Source of the DNA: Rhodospirillales bacterium
GTDB lineage: Bacteria; Pseudomonadota; Alphaproteobacteria; SP197
Length of the DNA: 64,000 nucleotides
Direction of reading: 5' to 3'
NCBI GenBank assembly: GCA_014323865.1
Contig: JACONG010000016.1
Span: 81,685 to 145,684, forward strand
The position numbers were made by a program, and so were the translations under genes. Below are positions 49,947-59,311 of this stretch, piece by piece. Within the stretch, counting starts at the first letter, position 1. Each line of letters begins with the position of its first letter. The notes under the pieces were generated by a model. It did not search any database. It saw only the letters and a program-made list of their open reading frames with translations, and was not told the origin of the DNA.

Positions 49947-50828
49947 ATGAGCAATCGCGAATCCAGCCACCAATCCGGGCATGAATCCGATGTGGCTCCG
50001 CTTGAAGCCGGTATCATGTCCGGGGGGCTGGAGCTCAGGCTTGCACGCACCGAAGAGGAAGTCCGGGCGCTGCAACGCCTGCGTTACCGTGTCTTCTATG
50101 AGGAAATGAACGCCACGCCGATCGGCACCATGGCCGCCGAGGGTCGCGACTTCGACGATTTCGACACGATCTGCGATCACCTGATCGTGCGCGACCCCAA
50201 ACGCGAGGGCGAGGCATCGATCGTCGGGACCTATCGGCTGCTGCGCCGATCGGTGGCGGAACAGCACGGCAGGTTCTACACGACCGGCGAGTACGACATC
50301 GCGAAGCTCCTGTCCGTGGAAGGCGAACTGGTCGAGCTGGGCCGCAGCTGCGTCGATCCGAACTATCGCGCCGGCGGGGCCATCACCGCCCTGCTGCGCG
50401 GGCTGGGTACCTATGCCGACCGGTACGACATCCGGATCATGTTCGGCTGCGCCAGTCTGCACGGCACCGACCCGGACGATCTTGCCCTGCCGCTCTCCTA
50501 TCTCTCGTATTACCGTGCGGCGCCGGACGCGCTGCGCCCGCGCGCGCTGGACGATCTCTATGTCGGCATGGAACGACTGCCGGCCGAAGCGGTCGACGAA
50601 GCCAGGGGGTGGGCGAGCCTGCCGCCCCTGATCAAGGGATATGTCCGCGCCGGCTGCCGCTTCGGCGACGGTGCGGTGATCGATCGCCAGTTCAACACGA
50701 CCGATGTCTGTGTCGTGCTCGATGTCTCGACGGTCAACGACAGGTACAGCAAGCGCTACCGCGACCTTGAGGGCGGAGGCGGGGGCGAGGACGGAGACAT
50801 GGCGATGGACGGGCACGGCGGCGGATGA
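49947..50828 (+). CDS. olsB: L-ornithine N-acyltransferase
   Basis: 293 residues, hemolysin-like GNAT fold of OlsB: RLARTEEEVRALQRLRYRVFYEEM, the FDDFDTICDHLIV motif, VGTYRLLRR, ELGRSCVDPNYRAGGAI and IMFGCASLHGTDP. It makes lyso-ornithine lipid from 3-hydroxyacyl-ACP and ornithine. Paired by an ATGA overlap with the OlsA-type acyltransferase, the complete two-gene route to ornithine lipids. The Gly/Asp-rich C-terminal tail is unusual. Confidence 0.9.
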   Translation: MSNRESSHQSGHESDVAPLEAGIMSGGLELRLARTEEEVRALQRLRYRVFYEEMNATPIGTMAAEGRDFDDFDTICDHLIVRDPKREGEASIVGTYRLLRRSVAEQHGRFYTTGEYDIAKLLSVEGELVELGRSCVDPNYRAGGAITALLRGLGTYADRYDIRIMFGCASLHGTDPDDLALPLSYLSYYRAAPDALRPRALDDLYVGMERLPAEAVDEARGWASLPPLIKGYVRAGCRFGDGAVIDRQFNTTDVCVVLDVSTVNDRYSKRYRDLEGGGGGEDGDMAMDGHGGG

Positions 50829-51655
50829 TGACCGCGGTCGCCATGGTGCGGGCAATCGCCTATCTCGGCTTCACCGCCGCCTGCCTGCCGATCCAGCTCG
50901 TGCTCGTCGTGTTCGGCGCCAGGGCAAGCCACGCCTTTCCGCAGTTCTACCATCGCATCGTGCTCGGGATCGTCGGCATCAAGCTCGACATCCGCGGTCG
51001 ACCGAGCCGCAAACGGCCCTGCATCTACGTCGCCAACCACAGCTCGTATCTCGACATCGAGATTCTCGGTTCCCTGATTCGCGGCAGTTTCGTCGCCAAG
51101 GCCGAGATCGGCGCGTGGCCCTTCTTCGGCCTGCTCGCCAGGCTCCAGCGCACCGTGTTCGTCGACCGGCGTCGCAGCCAGGCCGGCAGGCACAAGACGG
51201 CGATCGAACAGCGGCTCGACGCCGGTGAGCGGCTCATTCTCTTTCCCGAGGGCACCACGGGCGACGGCAACCGTGTGCTGCCCTTCAAGCGTGCGCTCTT
51301 CGCCACCGCACAGAAGCGCGTGCGGGGCGAGGCCGTCACGGTTCAGCCGGTCTCGATCGCCTATGCCGGCTTCTCCAACCTGCCGATGGGCCGGGAGCTC
51401 AGGCCGCTCTACGCCTGGTATGGCGACATGGAGCTCGTGCCCCACGCCTGGCAGATGTTGCGGGGCGGCGTCGCCACGGCGATCGTGCAGTTCCATCCCG
51501 CGCTCACGATCGACGAGACCGGCGGCGACCGGCGCGCCCTGGCCGAACGCTGCCACGGCATCGTCCGTGAGGGTGTGGCGATGGCGCTGACCGGTCGGTT
51601 GCCGCCGCGCCGGCGCAGGGGATCGGGCCGGCTGAAGCGCGCCGGGGCCAATTGA
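50825..51655 (+). CDS. olsA: Lyso-ornithine lipid O-acyltransferase (PlsC family)
   Basis: 276 residues. An N-terminal membrane helix, then the PlsC motifs: NHSSYLDI (H-x4-D), [22 protein letters not shown] and PVSIAY. It adds the second acyl chain in ornithine-lipid synthesis at the inner membrane; a general 1-acylglycerol-phosphate acyltransferase activity is also possible. Its stop overlaps a TTG that may start miaB. Confidence 0.9.
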   Translation: MMTAVAMVRAIAYLGFTAACLPIQLVLVVFGARASHAFPQFYHRIVLGIVGIKLDIRGRPSRKRPCIYVANHSSYLDIEILGSLIRGSFVAKAEIGAWPFFGLLARLQRTVFVDRRRSQAGRHKTAIEQRLDAGERLILFPEGTTGDGNRVLPFKRALFATAQKRVRGEAVTVQPVSIAYAGFSNLPMGRELRPLYAWYGDMELVPHAWQMLRGGVATAIVQFHPALTIDETGGDRRALAERCHGIVREGVAMALTGRLPPRRRRGSGRLKRAGAN

Positions 51656-53262
51656 CTCCGCGCCGTCTGCCAGGGCATGATCCGCCAGAGGGCACACATG
51701 CCGCGTGCCCGCGATGCGAGACAGGCGCACGTGAGGACGCAGACGTAGAGGACGCAGACGTAGAGGACGCAGACGTAGAGGACGCAGACGTAGAGGACAC
51801 GGGCGTACACGAGAACACGGGCGACACGAGCGACACAGACGCACCCACAGGCGACGCTGCCCGGCGTCCCAAGCGCGATCCGCGATTGCCGAGAAAACTC
51901 TTCATCAAGACCTACGGCTGCCAGATGAACGTCTACGACTCCGGTCGTATGGCCGATCTGTTGTCGCCGCTCGGGTATGAGGAGACACAAGCGCCCGAAG
52001 GTGCCGATCTCGTCATCCTCAACACCTGCCATATCCGCGAGAAGGCCGCCGAGAAGGTCTATTCGGAGCTGGGACGCCTGCGTCCGCTGAAGCAGCGACG
52101 GCGCAACGACGGCGGCGACATGCTGATCTGTGTCGCCGGATGCGTCGCCCAGGCCGAGGGCGAGGAAATGGCGCGCCGGGCACCCGCGGTCGATCTGATC
52201 GTCGGGCCGCAGACCTATCATCGCCTGCCCGAACTGGTCGCCCGCGCGCACCGCGCGGCGGGGGCCGTGCTTGATACCGACTTTCCGGCCGAGTCGAAGT
52301 TCGATCACCTGCCCGCCGAACAATCGGCCGACGGCCCGACGGCGTTCCTGTCGGTTCAGGAAGGCTGCGACAAGTTCTGCACCTTCTGCGTCGTGCCCTA
52401 CACCCGGGGTGCCGAATTCTCACGGCCTGCCGGGGCCGTGCTCGCCGAGGCGCGGCACCTGGCGGCACAGGGCGTGCGCGAGGTCACGCTGCTGGGCCAG
52501 AACGTCAACGCCTATCACGGCGAAGGGGCCGACGGCGGAACCTGGAGCCTGGCACGGCTGATCCGCGCGCTCGCCGACATAGCCGGTCTCAAGCGCATCC
52601 GCTACACCACGTCCCATCCGCGCGACATGTCCGACGATCTGATCGCCGCCCATGGCGAGATCGAGGCCCTGATGCCTTATCTGCATCTCCCGGTCCAGGC
52701 CGGCAGCGACAGGGTCCTCAAGGCCATGAACCGGCGGCACACCGCCGATGCGTATCTGCGTCTGATCGAACGCATCCGCAGCGCACGGCCCGATATTGCC
52801 ATGTCGGGCGATTTCATCGTCGGTTTCCCCGGCGAAACCGATGCCGACTTCGCCGCCACGCTCGCGCTTGTGCGCGAGGTCACCTACGCCCAGGCGTTCT
52901 CGTTCAAGTACAGTGGCCGGCCCGGGACGCCGGCCGCCGGTGCGGCCATGCAGGTTCCCGAAGACGTCAAGTCCGATCGGCTCAGCGCCCTGCAGCAGTT
53001 GCTCGACGCCCAGCAGGCGGCGTTCAACCACGCCAGCGTGGGACGCCGCTGCACGGTGCTTCTGGAACGGCCCGGCCGACACGCCGGACAGCTCGTCGGT
53101 CGCAGCCCGTGGCTCCAGGCCGTGCATGTCGAGGCCGATGCCGCACGGCTCGGATCGATCGTCGGGGTCAGACTGACCGAAGCGCGCGCCAACAGCCTGA
53201 CAGGTGTCCTGACATCAGGCGGTTCCGAGGCCATGGAGGATGCCATGGACGAGGTGGCCTGA
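51652..53262 (+). CDS. miaB: tRNA-2-methylthio-N6-dimethylallyladenosine synthase
   Basis: Up to 536 residues. The UPF0004 domain has the three auxiliary-cluster cysteines (TYGCQMN, NTCHIRE, AGCVAQ), the radical-SAM motif [15 protein letters not shown], and a C-terminal TRAM domain. It methylthiolates i6A37 of tRNA. The start is uncertain: TTG 51652 overlaps the olsA stop and gives an unusual 78-residue acidic extension with four perfect EDADV repeats; no ATG or GTG lies in frame before the domain, and a TTG near 51886 would give the normal length. Confidence 0.93.
   Translation: MTPRRLPGHDPPEGTHAACPRCETGAREDADVEDADVEDADVEDADVEDTGVHENTGDTSDTDAPTGDAARRPKRDPRLPRKLFIKTYGCQMNVYDSGRMADLLSPLGYEETQAPEGADLVILNTCHIREKAAEKVYSELGRLRPLKQRRRNDGGDMLICVAGCVAQAEGEEMARRAPAVDLIVGPQTYHRLPELVARAHRAAGAVLDTDFPAESKFDHLPAEQSADGPTAFLSVQEGCDKFCTFCVVPYTRGAEFSRPAGAVLAEARHLAAQGVREVTLLGQNVNAYHGEGADGGTWSLARLIRALADIAGLKRIRYTTSHPRDMSDDLIAAHGEIEALMPYLHLPVQAGSDRVLKAMNRRHTADAYLRLIERIRSARPDIAMSGDFIVGFPGETDADFAATLALVREVTYAQAFSFKYSGRPGTPAAGAAMQVPEDVKSDRLSALQQLLDAQQAAFNHASVGRRCTVLLERPGRHAGQLVGRSPWLQAVHVEADAARLGSIVGVRLTEARANSLTGVLTSGGSEAMEDAMDEVA
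51733..51807 (+). repeat. 15-bp tandem repeat coding (EDADV)n
   Basis: GAGGACGCAGACGTA occurs four times perfectly (51733-51792) and once diverged (51793-51807). It lies in the possible N-terminal extension of MiaB. Confidence 0.95.
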
Positions 53263-54296
53263 TGGCGGACACGGCCTCCCCACGGCCCCGCCCGCCCACG
53301 CCCCGCCCGGTCGAGGCCGAGGTCATGCGCTATCTCACGTTCGACGACAACGGGCTTCTGACCGCGCTTTACGGCGCTCACGATCGTCATCTGGCGCGCA
53401 TCGAACAGCAACTCGATGTCGCGATCACCTCGCGCGGCAACCAGGTCGCGATCCGTGGACCCGCATGGTCGGCGGACACGGCGGTCGGTGTGCTGAACCA
53501 GCTCTACGGGCACCTCAAGAGCGGGCTCACGGTCGCACCGGCCGATGTGGACGCCGCGCTGCGCTTCGCCGCCGGCCCGGTCGGGGAGACCGAAGGGGAC
53601 GCCGCGACGATCGGGATCAGGACGCCCAGGAAGCGGATCGCGCCGCGCTCGCGCAACCAGGCGCGCTATCTCAAGACCCTGCAGGAGCGCGAGATGGTCT
53701 TCGCGCTCGGCCCGGCCGGCACGGGCAAGACCTACCTCGCCGTCGCCATGGCGGTCTCGATGATGGAGGCCGGCAAGGTCGACCGCATCATCCTGTCACG
53801 GCCCGCGGTCGAGGCCGGCGAACGTCTCGGCTTTCTGCCCGGCGACCTGCGCGAGAAGGTCGATCCCTATCTGCGCCCGCTCTACGACGCGCTTTACGAC
53901 ACGATGCCGCCCGAGAAGGTCAGCCGGGGGCTGGCGAGCGACACCATCGAGGTGGCACCGCTGGCCTTCATGCGGGGCCGGACGCTGTCGAACGCCTTCG
54001 TCATCCTGGACGAGGCGCAGAACACCACGCCGGTCCAGATGAAGATGTTCCTCACCCGCCCGGGCGAGAATGCGCGCATGGTGGTGACGGGCGATCTGAG
54101 CCAGGTCGACCTTCCCGGCGGCGTGCGATCCGGTCTCGCCGATGCGATCGGGGTGCTTGACGGGATCGAGGGGATCGGCACCATCCGTTTCAGCGATGTC
54201 GATGTGGTCCGCCACGAACTCGTCGCGCGTATCGTGAGAGCCTATGACGCGCGCGAAAGCGGTAAATCCGCGCGGCGCGGGGTGGGGCCGGGGTGA
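53262..54296 (+). CDS. phoH: PhoH-family ATPase
   Basis: 344 residues: an N-terminal KH-like region and the PhoH ATPase domain with Walker A GPAGTGKTYLA (about 150), LSRPAVEAGERLGFLPGD and Walker B FVILDEAQN. It belongs to the PhoH-YbeY pair involved in RNA metabolism. The ATG overlaps the miaB stop by one base (TGATG). Its own stop also forms TGATG with the first of three mini-ORFs leading to ybeY. Confidence 0.93.
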   Translation: MADTASPRPRPPTPRPVEAEVMRYLTFDDNGLLTALYGAHDRHLARIEQQLDVAITSRGNQVAIRGPAWSADTAVGVLNQLYGHLKSGLTVAPADVDAALRFAAGPVGETEGDAATIGIRTPRKRIAPRSRNQARYLKTLQEREMVFALGPAGTGKTYLAVAMAVSMMEAGKVDRIILSRPAVEAGERLGFLPGDLREKVDPYLRPLYDALYDTMPPEKVSRGLASDTIEVAPLAFMRGRTLSNAFVILDEAQNTTPVQMKMFLTRPGENARMVVTGDLSQVDLPGGVRSGLADAIGVLDGIEGIGTIRFSDVDVVRHELVARIVRAYDARESGKSARRGVGPG

Positions 54297-54349
54297 TGGA
54301 CAGTAATCCGTGATGGACAGCATCCGCGATGGATAACATCTGATGGACG
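54294..54349 (+). repeat. Degenerate 14-17-bp tandem repeat forming a mini-ORF relay
   Basis: Units beginning TGATGGACAG repeat between phoH and ybeY. They create ATG-initiated mini-ORFs 54296-54313 (MDSNP), 54313-54336 (MDSIRDG) and 54329-54343 (MDNI). Three of the junctions, including the entry from phoH and the exit into ybeY, are TGATG overlaps. Confidence 0.85.
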
Positions 54350-54882
54350 ACGACCAATCCTGCAGTACAACCGGCGGGGGCGCGTCCGTTGCGATCGATC
54401 TCGCCATCGACGACCCCGCCTGGCTCACGGCGCTGCCCGGTGCGACAAGCACGGCGCGCGCTGCGCTGACCGCCGCCCTCGATGCGGCCTGTCCCGGGTG
54501 CCCGGCGGAGGTCACCCTCGTGCTGGCCGACGACGGCAGGGTGCGCGACCTCAATCGCGCCTGGCGCGGCATCGACAGGGCGACGAATGTGCTGTCCTTC
54601 CCGTCGGTTGCCCGGCGCGCGGGCGAGGCACCGCAGCGCGATCCCGGCGACCCGCCGGACGCAACGGTGGGTCTCGGCGACATCATCGTCGCGCGCGAAA
54701 CCCTGATGCGCGAGGCCTGCGAGGCCGGACGGCCCGCCGATCACCATCTCTCCCACCTGGTCGTTCACGGCACGCTGCACCTGCTGGGTTACGACCATGA
54801 CGACGACGGCGACGCCGAAGTCATGGAAGCGCTGGAATGCGATGTCCTGGCCGGTATCGGCGTGCCCGACCCCTATCGCTGA
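54343..54882 (+). CDS. ybeY: Endoribonuclease / rRNA maturation factor YbeY
   Basis: 179 residues. The zinc motif HGTLHLLGYDH (HxxxHxxxxxH) near residue 146 and RVRDLNRAWRG...NVLSFPS define the family. It processes 16S rRNA 3' ends and takes part in quality control. The loop between NVLSFPS and GDIIVARET is longer than in E. coli. ATG 54343 overlaps a mini-ORF stop (TGATG). Confidence 0.94.
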   Translation: MDDDQSCSTTGGGASVAIDLAIDDPAWLTALPGATSTARAALTAALDAACPGCPAEVTLVLADDGRVRDLNRAWRGIDRATNVLSFPSVARRAGEAPQRDPGDPPDATVGLGDIIVARETLMREACEAGRPADHHLSHLVVHGTLHLLGYDHDDDGDAEVMEALECDVLAGIGVPDPYR

Positions 54883-54888
54883 CCCGCC

Positions 54889-55764
54889 ATGGCCGATCGA
54901 TCACCCGGTTCCCCGACCCCTGCGAGCACCGGCTTCGGCGGCTGGCTGCGCAAGCTGATCGGCGGACGCAACGGCGAAAGCCTGCGCGAGACGGTCGAGG
55001 AGATGCTCGACGAGGACGAGGAGGACGGCTCGACACTCTCGGCCACAGAACGCGCGATGCTGGCCAACCTGCTGGCGTTCGGCGAACTCCGGGTTGACGA
55101 CGTCATGGTTCCGCGCGCCGATGTCATCGCCGTCGATGAGCAGGCGGCGCTCGACGATGTCGTCGAACTGGTGCGGCGGGAGGGTCATTCCAGGCTGCCG
55201 GTCTACCGTGAGACGCTCGACGATCCGATTGGCATGATCCACGTCCGCGACCTGCTCGACCACTGGGGTGCGGAGCCGCCGGGAGCGCCGCTCAGCGCCA
55301 TCACACGACACGTGCTCTTCGTGCCGCCGTCGATGCCGGTGGTCGACCTGCTGATCAGGATGCGGACCTCGCGCACCCATATGGCGCTGGTGGTCGACGA
55401 GTTCGGCGGGATCGACGGGCTCGCCACCATCGAGGACCTGGTCGAGCCGATCGTCGGCGAGATACGGGACGAGCACGATACCGACGACGGCGACCTGCTG
55501 AGCGAACGGCCGGGCGGCATCATCGAGGCCCATGCCCGGGCACCGGTCGACGAACTCGAACGGATGACCGGCTGCGATCTTCTGAACGACGAGAAGGAAG
55601 AGGACATCGAGACCGTCGGCGGTCTGGTCTACGCCATGCTCGGGCGCATTCCCTCGCGCGGCGAGCTGATCACGCACAGGAGCGGCCTGGGGTTCGAGGT
55701 CGTCGATGCCGATCCGCGGCGGATCAAACGGCTGCGGGTCCGGCGTGGTGCAGGCCGCGCCTGA
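54889..55764 (+). CDS. corC: CorC/HlyC-type CBS-domain protein
   Basis: 291 residues: two CBS domains (DDVMVPRADVIAVDE, HSRLPVYRETLDDPIGMIHVRDLL, THMALVVDEFGGIDGLATIEDLVE) and a C-terminal CorC/HlyC domain (ETVGGLVYAMLGRIPSRGE). There is no membrane part, so it is the soluble CorC form linked to Mg/Co handling. The position between ybeY and lnt is conserved. The 3' end overlaps the lnt start by 17-20 bases. Confidence 0.93.
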   Translation: MADRSPGSPTPASTGFGGWLRKLIGGRNGESLRETVEEMLDEDEEDGSTLSATERAMLANLLAFGELRVDDVMVPRADVIAVDEQAALDDVVELVRREGHSRLPVYRETLDDPIGMIHVRDLLDHWGAEPPGAPLSAITRHVLFVPPSMPVVDLLIRMRTSRTHMALVVDEFGGIDGLATIEDLVEPIVGEIRDEHDTDDGDLLSERPGGIIEAHARAPVDELERMTGCDLLNDEKEEDIETVGGLVYAMLGRIPSRGELITHRSGLGFEVVDADPRRIKRLRVRRGAGRA

Positions 55765-57385
55765 TCCGGCGAGCGCCGGGCGGCTGGAGACCCTGCCGGC
55801 CCGCCTTGCAGCGCTGCGATCCTGGCGGCGCGCCCTGGTGCTCGGCCTGCTCGGTGCCCTGACCGCCGCCGCCCTGCCACCGTTCCACATCCTGCCGGCG
55901 GCACTGGTCGGCTTCACGGGGCTGGTCTGGATCCTCGACGGTGCGGGCGCAAGCCGGCGGGCGTTGTTCGACGGCTGGTTCTTCGGTATCGGCTGGGCGC
56001 TGGCGGGGTTCTCCTGGATCGCCAACGCCCTGCTGGTCGATGCCGATCGCTTCGGCTGGCTCTATCCCGTCGCGCTGCTGGCCATCGGGGCGGGGTTCGG
56101 CGTGTTCCCTGCCGTCGCCGCCCTGGCCGCCCGCCTCGTCCCAGCGGGTGCCCCGCGGATCGTCGCGCTCGGCATCGCCTGGCTCGTTCTCGAATGGGTA
56201 CGAAGCTGGATCCTCACCGGATTCCCCTGGAACCTGATGGGGACCGCGCTGGCCGTCTCCGACGCCATGATCCAGCCGGCGGCCTGGGGCGGGCCCTGGT
56301 TGCTGAGCGCCATTGTCCTGGCCGCGGCGCTGGCGCCCGCCTTTGCCGCCCGCGAGGGTGCCCTGACACCTAAGCGTGTCATGGCTGGCCTGGGCGTCTC
56401 GGTCGGGCTCCTGGCGGCCACTTGGGCGGCTGGAACATGGCGCCTTTCGAGCGCCGGACCCGAGGCGGCCACGGGACCGGTCATCCGCATCGTCCAGCCG
56501 GCCATCGCGCAGGCCGACAAATGGCGCAGCACCCTCTACCAATCGCATCTTGCGACGCATCTCGCCCTGAGTCTCTCGCAACCTGCGGGCGAAACGCCGG
56601 CCGTCATCGTCTGGCCCGAGGCTGCGGTGCCGCACAGCCTCCTGCGCGCGCCCGAAACGACCGCCCGGCTGGCCGCCGTCGCGCCGGACCGGGGCCATCT
56701 CCTGATCGGTGCCGTACGCATCGAGCGCGACGCCGAGGGTATCCTAAGACCCTACAACAGCCTTCTGGCGTTCGATGCCGGGGGGCTCGTCGACAGCTAT
56801 GACAAGCACCATCTCGTGCCCTTCGGCGAGTATGTTCCGGGCCGCGGTATCCTGCCGGTCGAGAGGATCGCGCCCGGCGGTGTCGATTTTGTCCCGGGCC
56901 CCGGCCCGAGCGTCATGCACCTCGATTCTGCGCCGTCTTTCGCACCCCTGATCTGTTACGAGGTGATCTTTCCGGCCGGGATCGTCGGCGACCGGGGCCG
57001 ACCGGCATGGCTCCTGAATGTCACCAACGATGCCTGGTACGGCCATTCGACCGGGCCCTACCAGCACTTCGTCGCCGCGCGTATGCGGGCGGTCGAGCAG
57101 GGCCTCCCGCTTGTACGCGCGGCCAACACCGGCATCAGCGGGGCGATCGACGCCCGGGGCCGTGTCGTCGCGAGCTTGCCGCTGGGCCACCGCGGCGTGC
57201 TCGACCTCGTCCTTCCCGGCCCGCTTCCCGAACCCACGCTCCATGCCCGAATCGGCGACGGGTCGCTCGCGGGACTTGTCTTTCTCGGCGCGGCCGGGCT
57301 GGTCTGGACCTTGCGGGGGCGCAAGGCTGCGGGTGGGCGAGCGGGCGGGCGGGCGGCGCTGGCATCGCCGGGTCGATCGGGTTAG
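55745..57385 (+). CDS. lnt: Apolipoprotein N-acyltransferase
   Basis: 546 residues. About six N-terminal membrane helices carry a periplasmic nitrilase domain with the Glu-Lys-Cys triad in VWPEAAVP (about 290), SYDKHHLVPFGEY (about 352) and APLICYEVIF (about 402). It N-acylates lipoproteins at the outer face of the inner membrane. The start is GTG 55745 or GTG 55748, both inside the corC end. The Gly/Ala/Arg-rich C-terminus is poorly conserved. Confidence 0.94.
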   Translation: MVQAAPDPASAGRLETLPARLAALRSWRRALVLGLLGALTAAALPPFHILPAALVGFTGLVWILDGAGASRRALFDGWFFGIGWALAGFSWIANALLVDADRFGWLYPVALLAIGAGFGVFPAVAALAARLVPAGAPRIVALGIAWLVLEWVRSWILTGFPWNLMGTALAVSDAMIQPAAWGGPWLLSAIVLAAALAPAFAAREGALTPKRVMAGLGVSVGLLAATWAAGTWRLSSAGPEAATGPVIRIVQPAIAQADKWRSTLYQSHLATHLALSLSQPAGETPAVIVWPEAAVPHSLLRAPETTARLAAVAPDRGHLLIGAVRIERDAEGILRPYNSLLAFDAGGLVDSYDKHHLVPFGEYVPGRGILPVERIAPGGVDFVPGPGPSVMHLDSAPSFAPLICYEVIFPAGIVGDRGRPAWLLNVTNDAWYGHSTGPYQHFVAARMRAVEQGLPLVRAANTGISGAIDARGRVVASLPLGHRGVLDLVLPGPLPEPTLHARIGDGSLAGLVFLGAAGLVWTLRGRKAAGGRAGGRAALASPGRSG

Positions 57386-57432
57386 GTTTGCCCCGACAAC
57401 AGCCTCCATCGGGCGCAGAGGTGCGGGGGCAA

Positions 57433-57458
57433 CACGAAAGAACGGCACGAAAGAACGG
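57433..57458. repeat. 13-bp perfect tandem duplication before the XRE gene
   Basis: CACGAAAGAACGG occurs twice, ending six bases before the ATG at 57465, so it spans the ribosome-binding region. Confidence 0.9.
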
Positions 57459-57464
57459 TATGTC

Positions 57465-57911
57465 ATGGCAAGCAACCCCAATCCGATCGACATTCATGTC
57501 GGTGGCCGCGTACGGCTGCGCCGCACGCTGCTCGGCATGAGTCAGGAGACGCTGGCAGAGGCTCTGGGACTGACGTTCCAGCAGGTCCAGAAGTATGAAC
57601 GCGGGGCAAACCGCATCGGTTCGAGCCGCCTGTTCAAGCTGTCGCAGATTCTCGACGTTCCGGTCGATTTCTTCTTCGACGCCATGGCCGAGGAGACCGC
57701 GCGGGCGGGCGGTGCAGCGCCGCCGGACAGCCGGCCCGAGGATCCGTCCGGACCGGATGCACTGACCAGGCGCGAGACGCTGGAACTGGTCCGCGCGTAC
57801 TATCGCATTCCCGACGACAGGCTGCGGCGCAGGGTGTACGAACTGGTCAAGGCCGCCGGACCGAAAGACGGACCGAAAGACAGCCCGAAGGACAGATTGC
57901 AGACCGACTGA
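57465..57911 (+). CDS. XRE-family regulator (PraR/PhrR-like) upstream of metK
   Basis: 148 residues. The helix-turn-helix is GMSQETLAEALGLTFQQVQKYERGANRI, then SSRLFKLSQILDVPVDFFFD. A C-terminal helical part follows (LELVRAYYRIPDDRLRRRVYELVKA). This regulator upstream of metK is conserved in alphaproteobacteria. The tail GPKDGPKDSPKD is encoded by three 12-bp tandem repeats (57858-57893). Confidence 0.93.
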   Translation: MASNPNPIDIHVGGRVRLRRTLLGMSQETLAEALGLTFQQVQKYERGANRIGSSRLFKLSQILDVPVDFFFDAMAEETARAGGAAPPDSRPEDPSGPDALTRRETLELVRAYYRIPDDRLRRRVYELVKAAGPKDGPKDSPKDRLQTD

Positions 57912-57950
57912 CCGGCCTGCAGCGCGCCCGAAACGCAGCGTCAGATCGCC

Positions 57951-58022
57951 TGACCGACAGACATGACCTGACCGACAGACATGACCTGACCGACAGACAT
58001 GACTTGACCGATAGACATGCTT
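57951..58022. repeat. 18-bp tandem repeat, four copies, in the metK leader
   Basis: TGACCGACAGACATGACC occurs twice perfectly and twice with one or more changes (57951-58022). Each junction spells ATGACCTGA or ATGACTTGA, i.e. a start-one codon-stop minimal ORF. It ends 118 bases before metK. Confidence 0.95.
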
Positions 58023-58140
58023 CGGCGAGTGTCCGGCGCGGCAGCCACCTTGCAGGGCCGTCTTTCGCGAAGGGGGCGGTTGGCAGAGCGGTGCCCTTTC
58101 GACATGTCGACGATCCGAAATCCGAGGGGGAGGGGCGAGC

Positions 58141-59307
58141 GTGGCCCGAAGCAACTATCTGTTCACCAGCGAATCGGTCTCCGAAGGCCATCCCGACAAG
58201 GTCTGCGACCGCATTTCGGACGCCGTGGTCGATGCCTATCTCGGGGCCGATCCCGATGCGCGGGTCGCCTGCGAGACACTGACCACCACGAACCTGATCG
58301 TCATCGTCGGCGAGGTCCGGGGACCGCATGGCATCGTCGAACAGGTCGAGGCGCTGGCGCGCGGCGCGGTCAGGGCGATCGGCTACGAACAGGACGGGTT
58401 CCACTGGAAGAACGCCGAGGTTCACGTCAGACTTCACGAGCAGTCGCGCGACATTGCCCGGGGCGTCGACGCCGCCGGCAACAAGGCCGAGGGTGCCGGC
58501 GACCAAGGCATCATGTTCGGCCATGCCTGCCGCGAGACCGATGCGCTCATGCCCGCGCCGATCCACCTTTCGCATCGCATTCTCAAGCGCCTGGCCGAGG
58601 TCCGCCACGACGGCACCGAGCCGCTTCTGGGCCCCGATTCCAAGAGCCAGGTGACGCTCGCCTATGAAAACGGCAAGCCCGTGCGTGCCACCTCGGTGGT
58701 TGTCTCGACACAGCACGACGCCAGCCTCGATCAGGACCAGGTCAGGGAGATCGTCCGGCCCCATGTCGAGGCGGTGCTGCCCGCAGGCTGGATGTGCGGG
58801 GAAGACGCGTTCTACGTGAACCCCACCGGCAGTTTCGTGATCGGCGGTCCCGACGGTGACGCCGGCCTGACCGGGCGCAAGATTGTCGTCGACACCTATG
58901 GCGGCGCGGCACCGCATGGCGGCGGTGCCTTCTCGGGCAAGGACCCGTCGAAGGTCGATCGTTCGGCGGCCTACGCCTGCCGTTACCTCGCCAAGAACGT
59001 GGTCGCCGCCGAGCTCGCCGAGCGCTGCACGATCCAGGTATCCTATGCCATCGGCGTGACCGATCCGCTGTCGGTCCATGTCGATACCCATGGCACCGGA
59101 CAGTGCGACGAAGTGAGGCTTGAGGCGGCGCTGCGGGACGTGATGGATCTCGGCCCGCGCGGCATTCGCGATCATCTCGGCCTCGACCGGGCGATCTACG
59201 AGCGCACCGCCGCCTATGGCCACTTCGGACGCGACGTCGAGGCGGATGGCGGGTTCTCGTGGGAGAAGGTGGATCTCGCCGATGCGCTGAAGAGCGCCGT
59301 CGGCTGA
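58141..59307 (+). CDS. metK: S-adenosylmethionine synthase
   Basis: 388 residues with the full set of signatures: [34 protein letters not shown], and [19 protein letters not shown]. It makes SAM from methionine and ATP, serving trmB next door and the radical-SAM enzyme MiaB. The start is GTG with GGGGAGGGGC upstream. The 229-base leader has the 18-bp repeats and hairpins such as CTTTCGCGAAGG, but I could not match it to a known SAM riboswitch. Confidence 0.97.
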   Translation: MARSNYLFTSESVSEGHPDKVCDRISDAVVDAYLGADPDARVACETLTTTNLIVIVGEVRGPHGIVEQVEALARGAVRAIGYEQDGFHWKNAEVHVRLHEQSRDIARGVDAAGNKAEGAGDQGIMFGHACRETDALMPAPIHLSHRILKRLAEVRHDGTEPLLGPDSKSQVTLAYENGKPVRATSVVVSTQHDASLDQDQVREIVRPHVEAVLPAGWMCGEDAFYVNPTGSFVIGGPDGDAGLTGRKIVVDTYGGAAPHGGGAFSGKDPSKVDRSAAYACRYLAKNVVAAELAERCTIQVSYAIGVTDPLSVHVDTHGTGQCDEVRLEAALRDVMDLGPRGIRDHLGLDRAIYERTAAYGHFGRDVEADGGFSWEKVDLADALKSAVG

Positions 59308-59311
59308 GCCG

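Noticed and set aside
57460-57540. Alternative overlapping ORF starting ATGTCATGG before the XRE gene
   Set aside because: It is out of frame with the helix-turn-helix, short and without motifs; ATG 57465 gives the conserved protein.
49359-58022. CRISPR arrays
   Set aside because: The tandem units at 49359, 51733 and 57951 are contiguous with no spacers, and there are no cas genes.
57912-58140. SAM riboswitch upstream of metK
   Set aside because: The leader has hairpins, but I could not align it to SAM-I, SAM-II, SAM-IV/V or SAM/SAH consensus features; a covariance-model search would decide.
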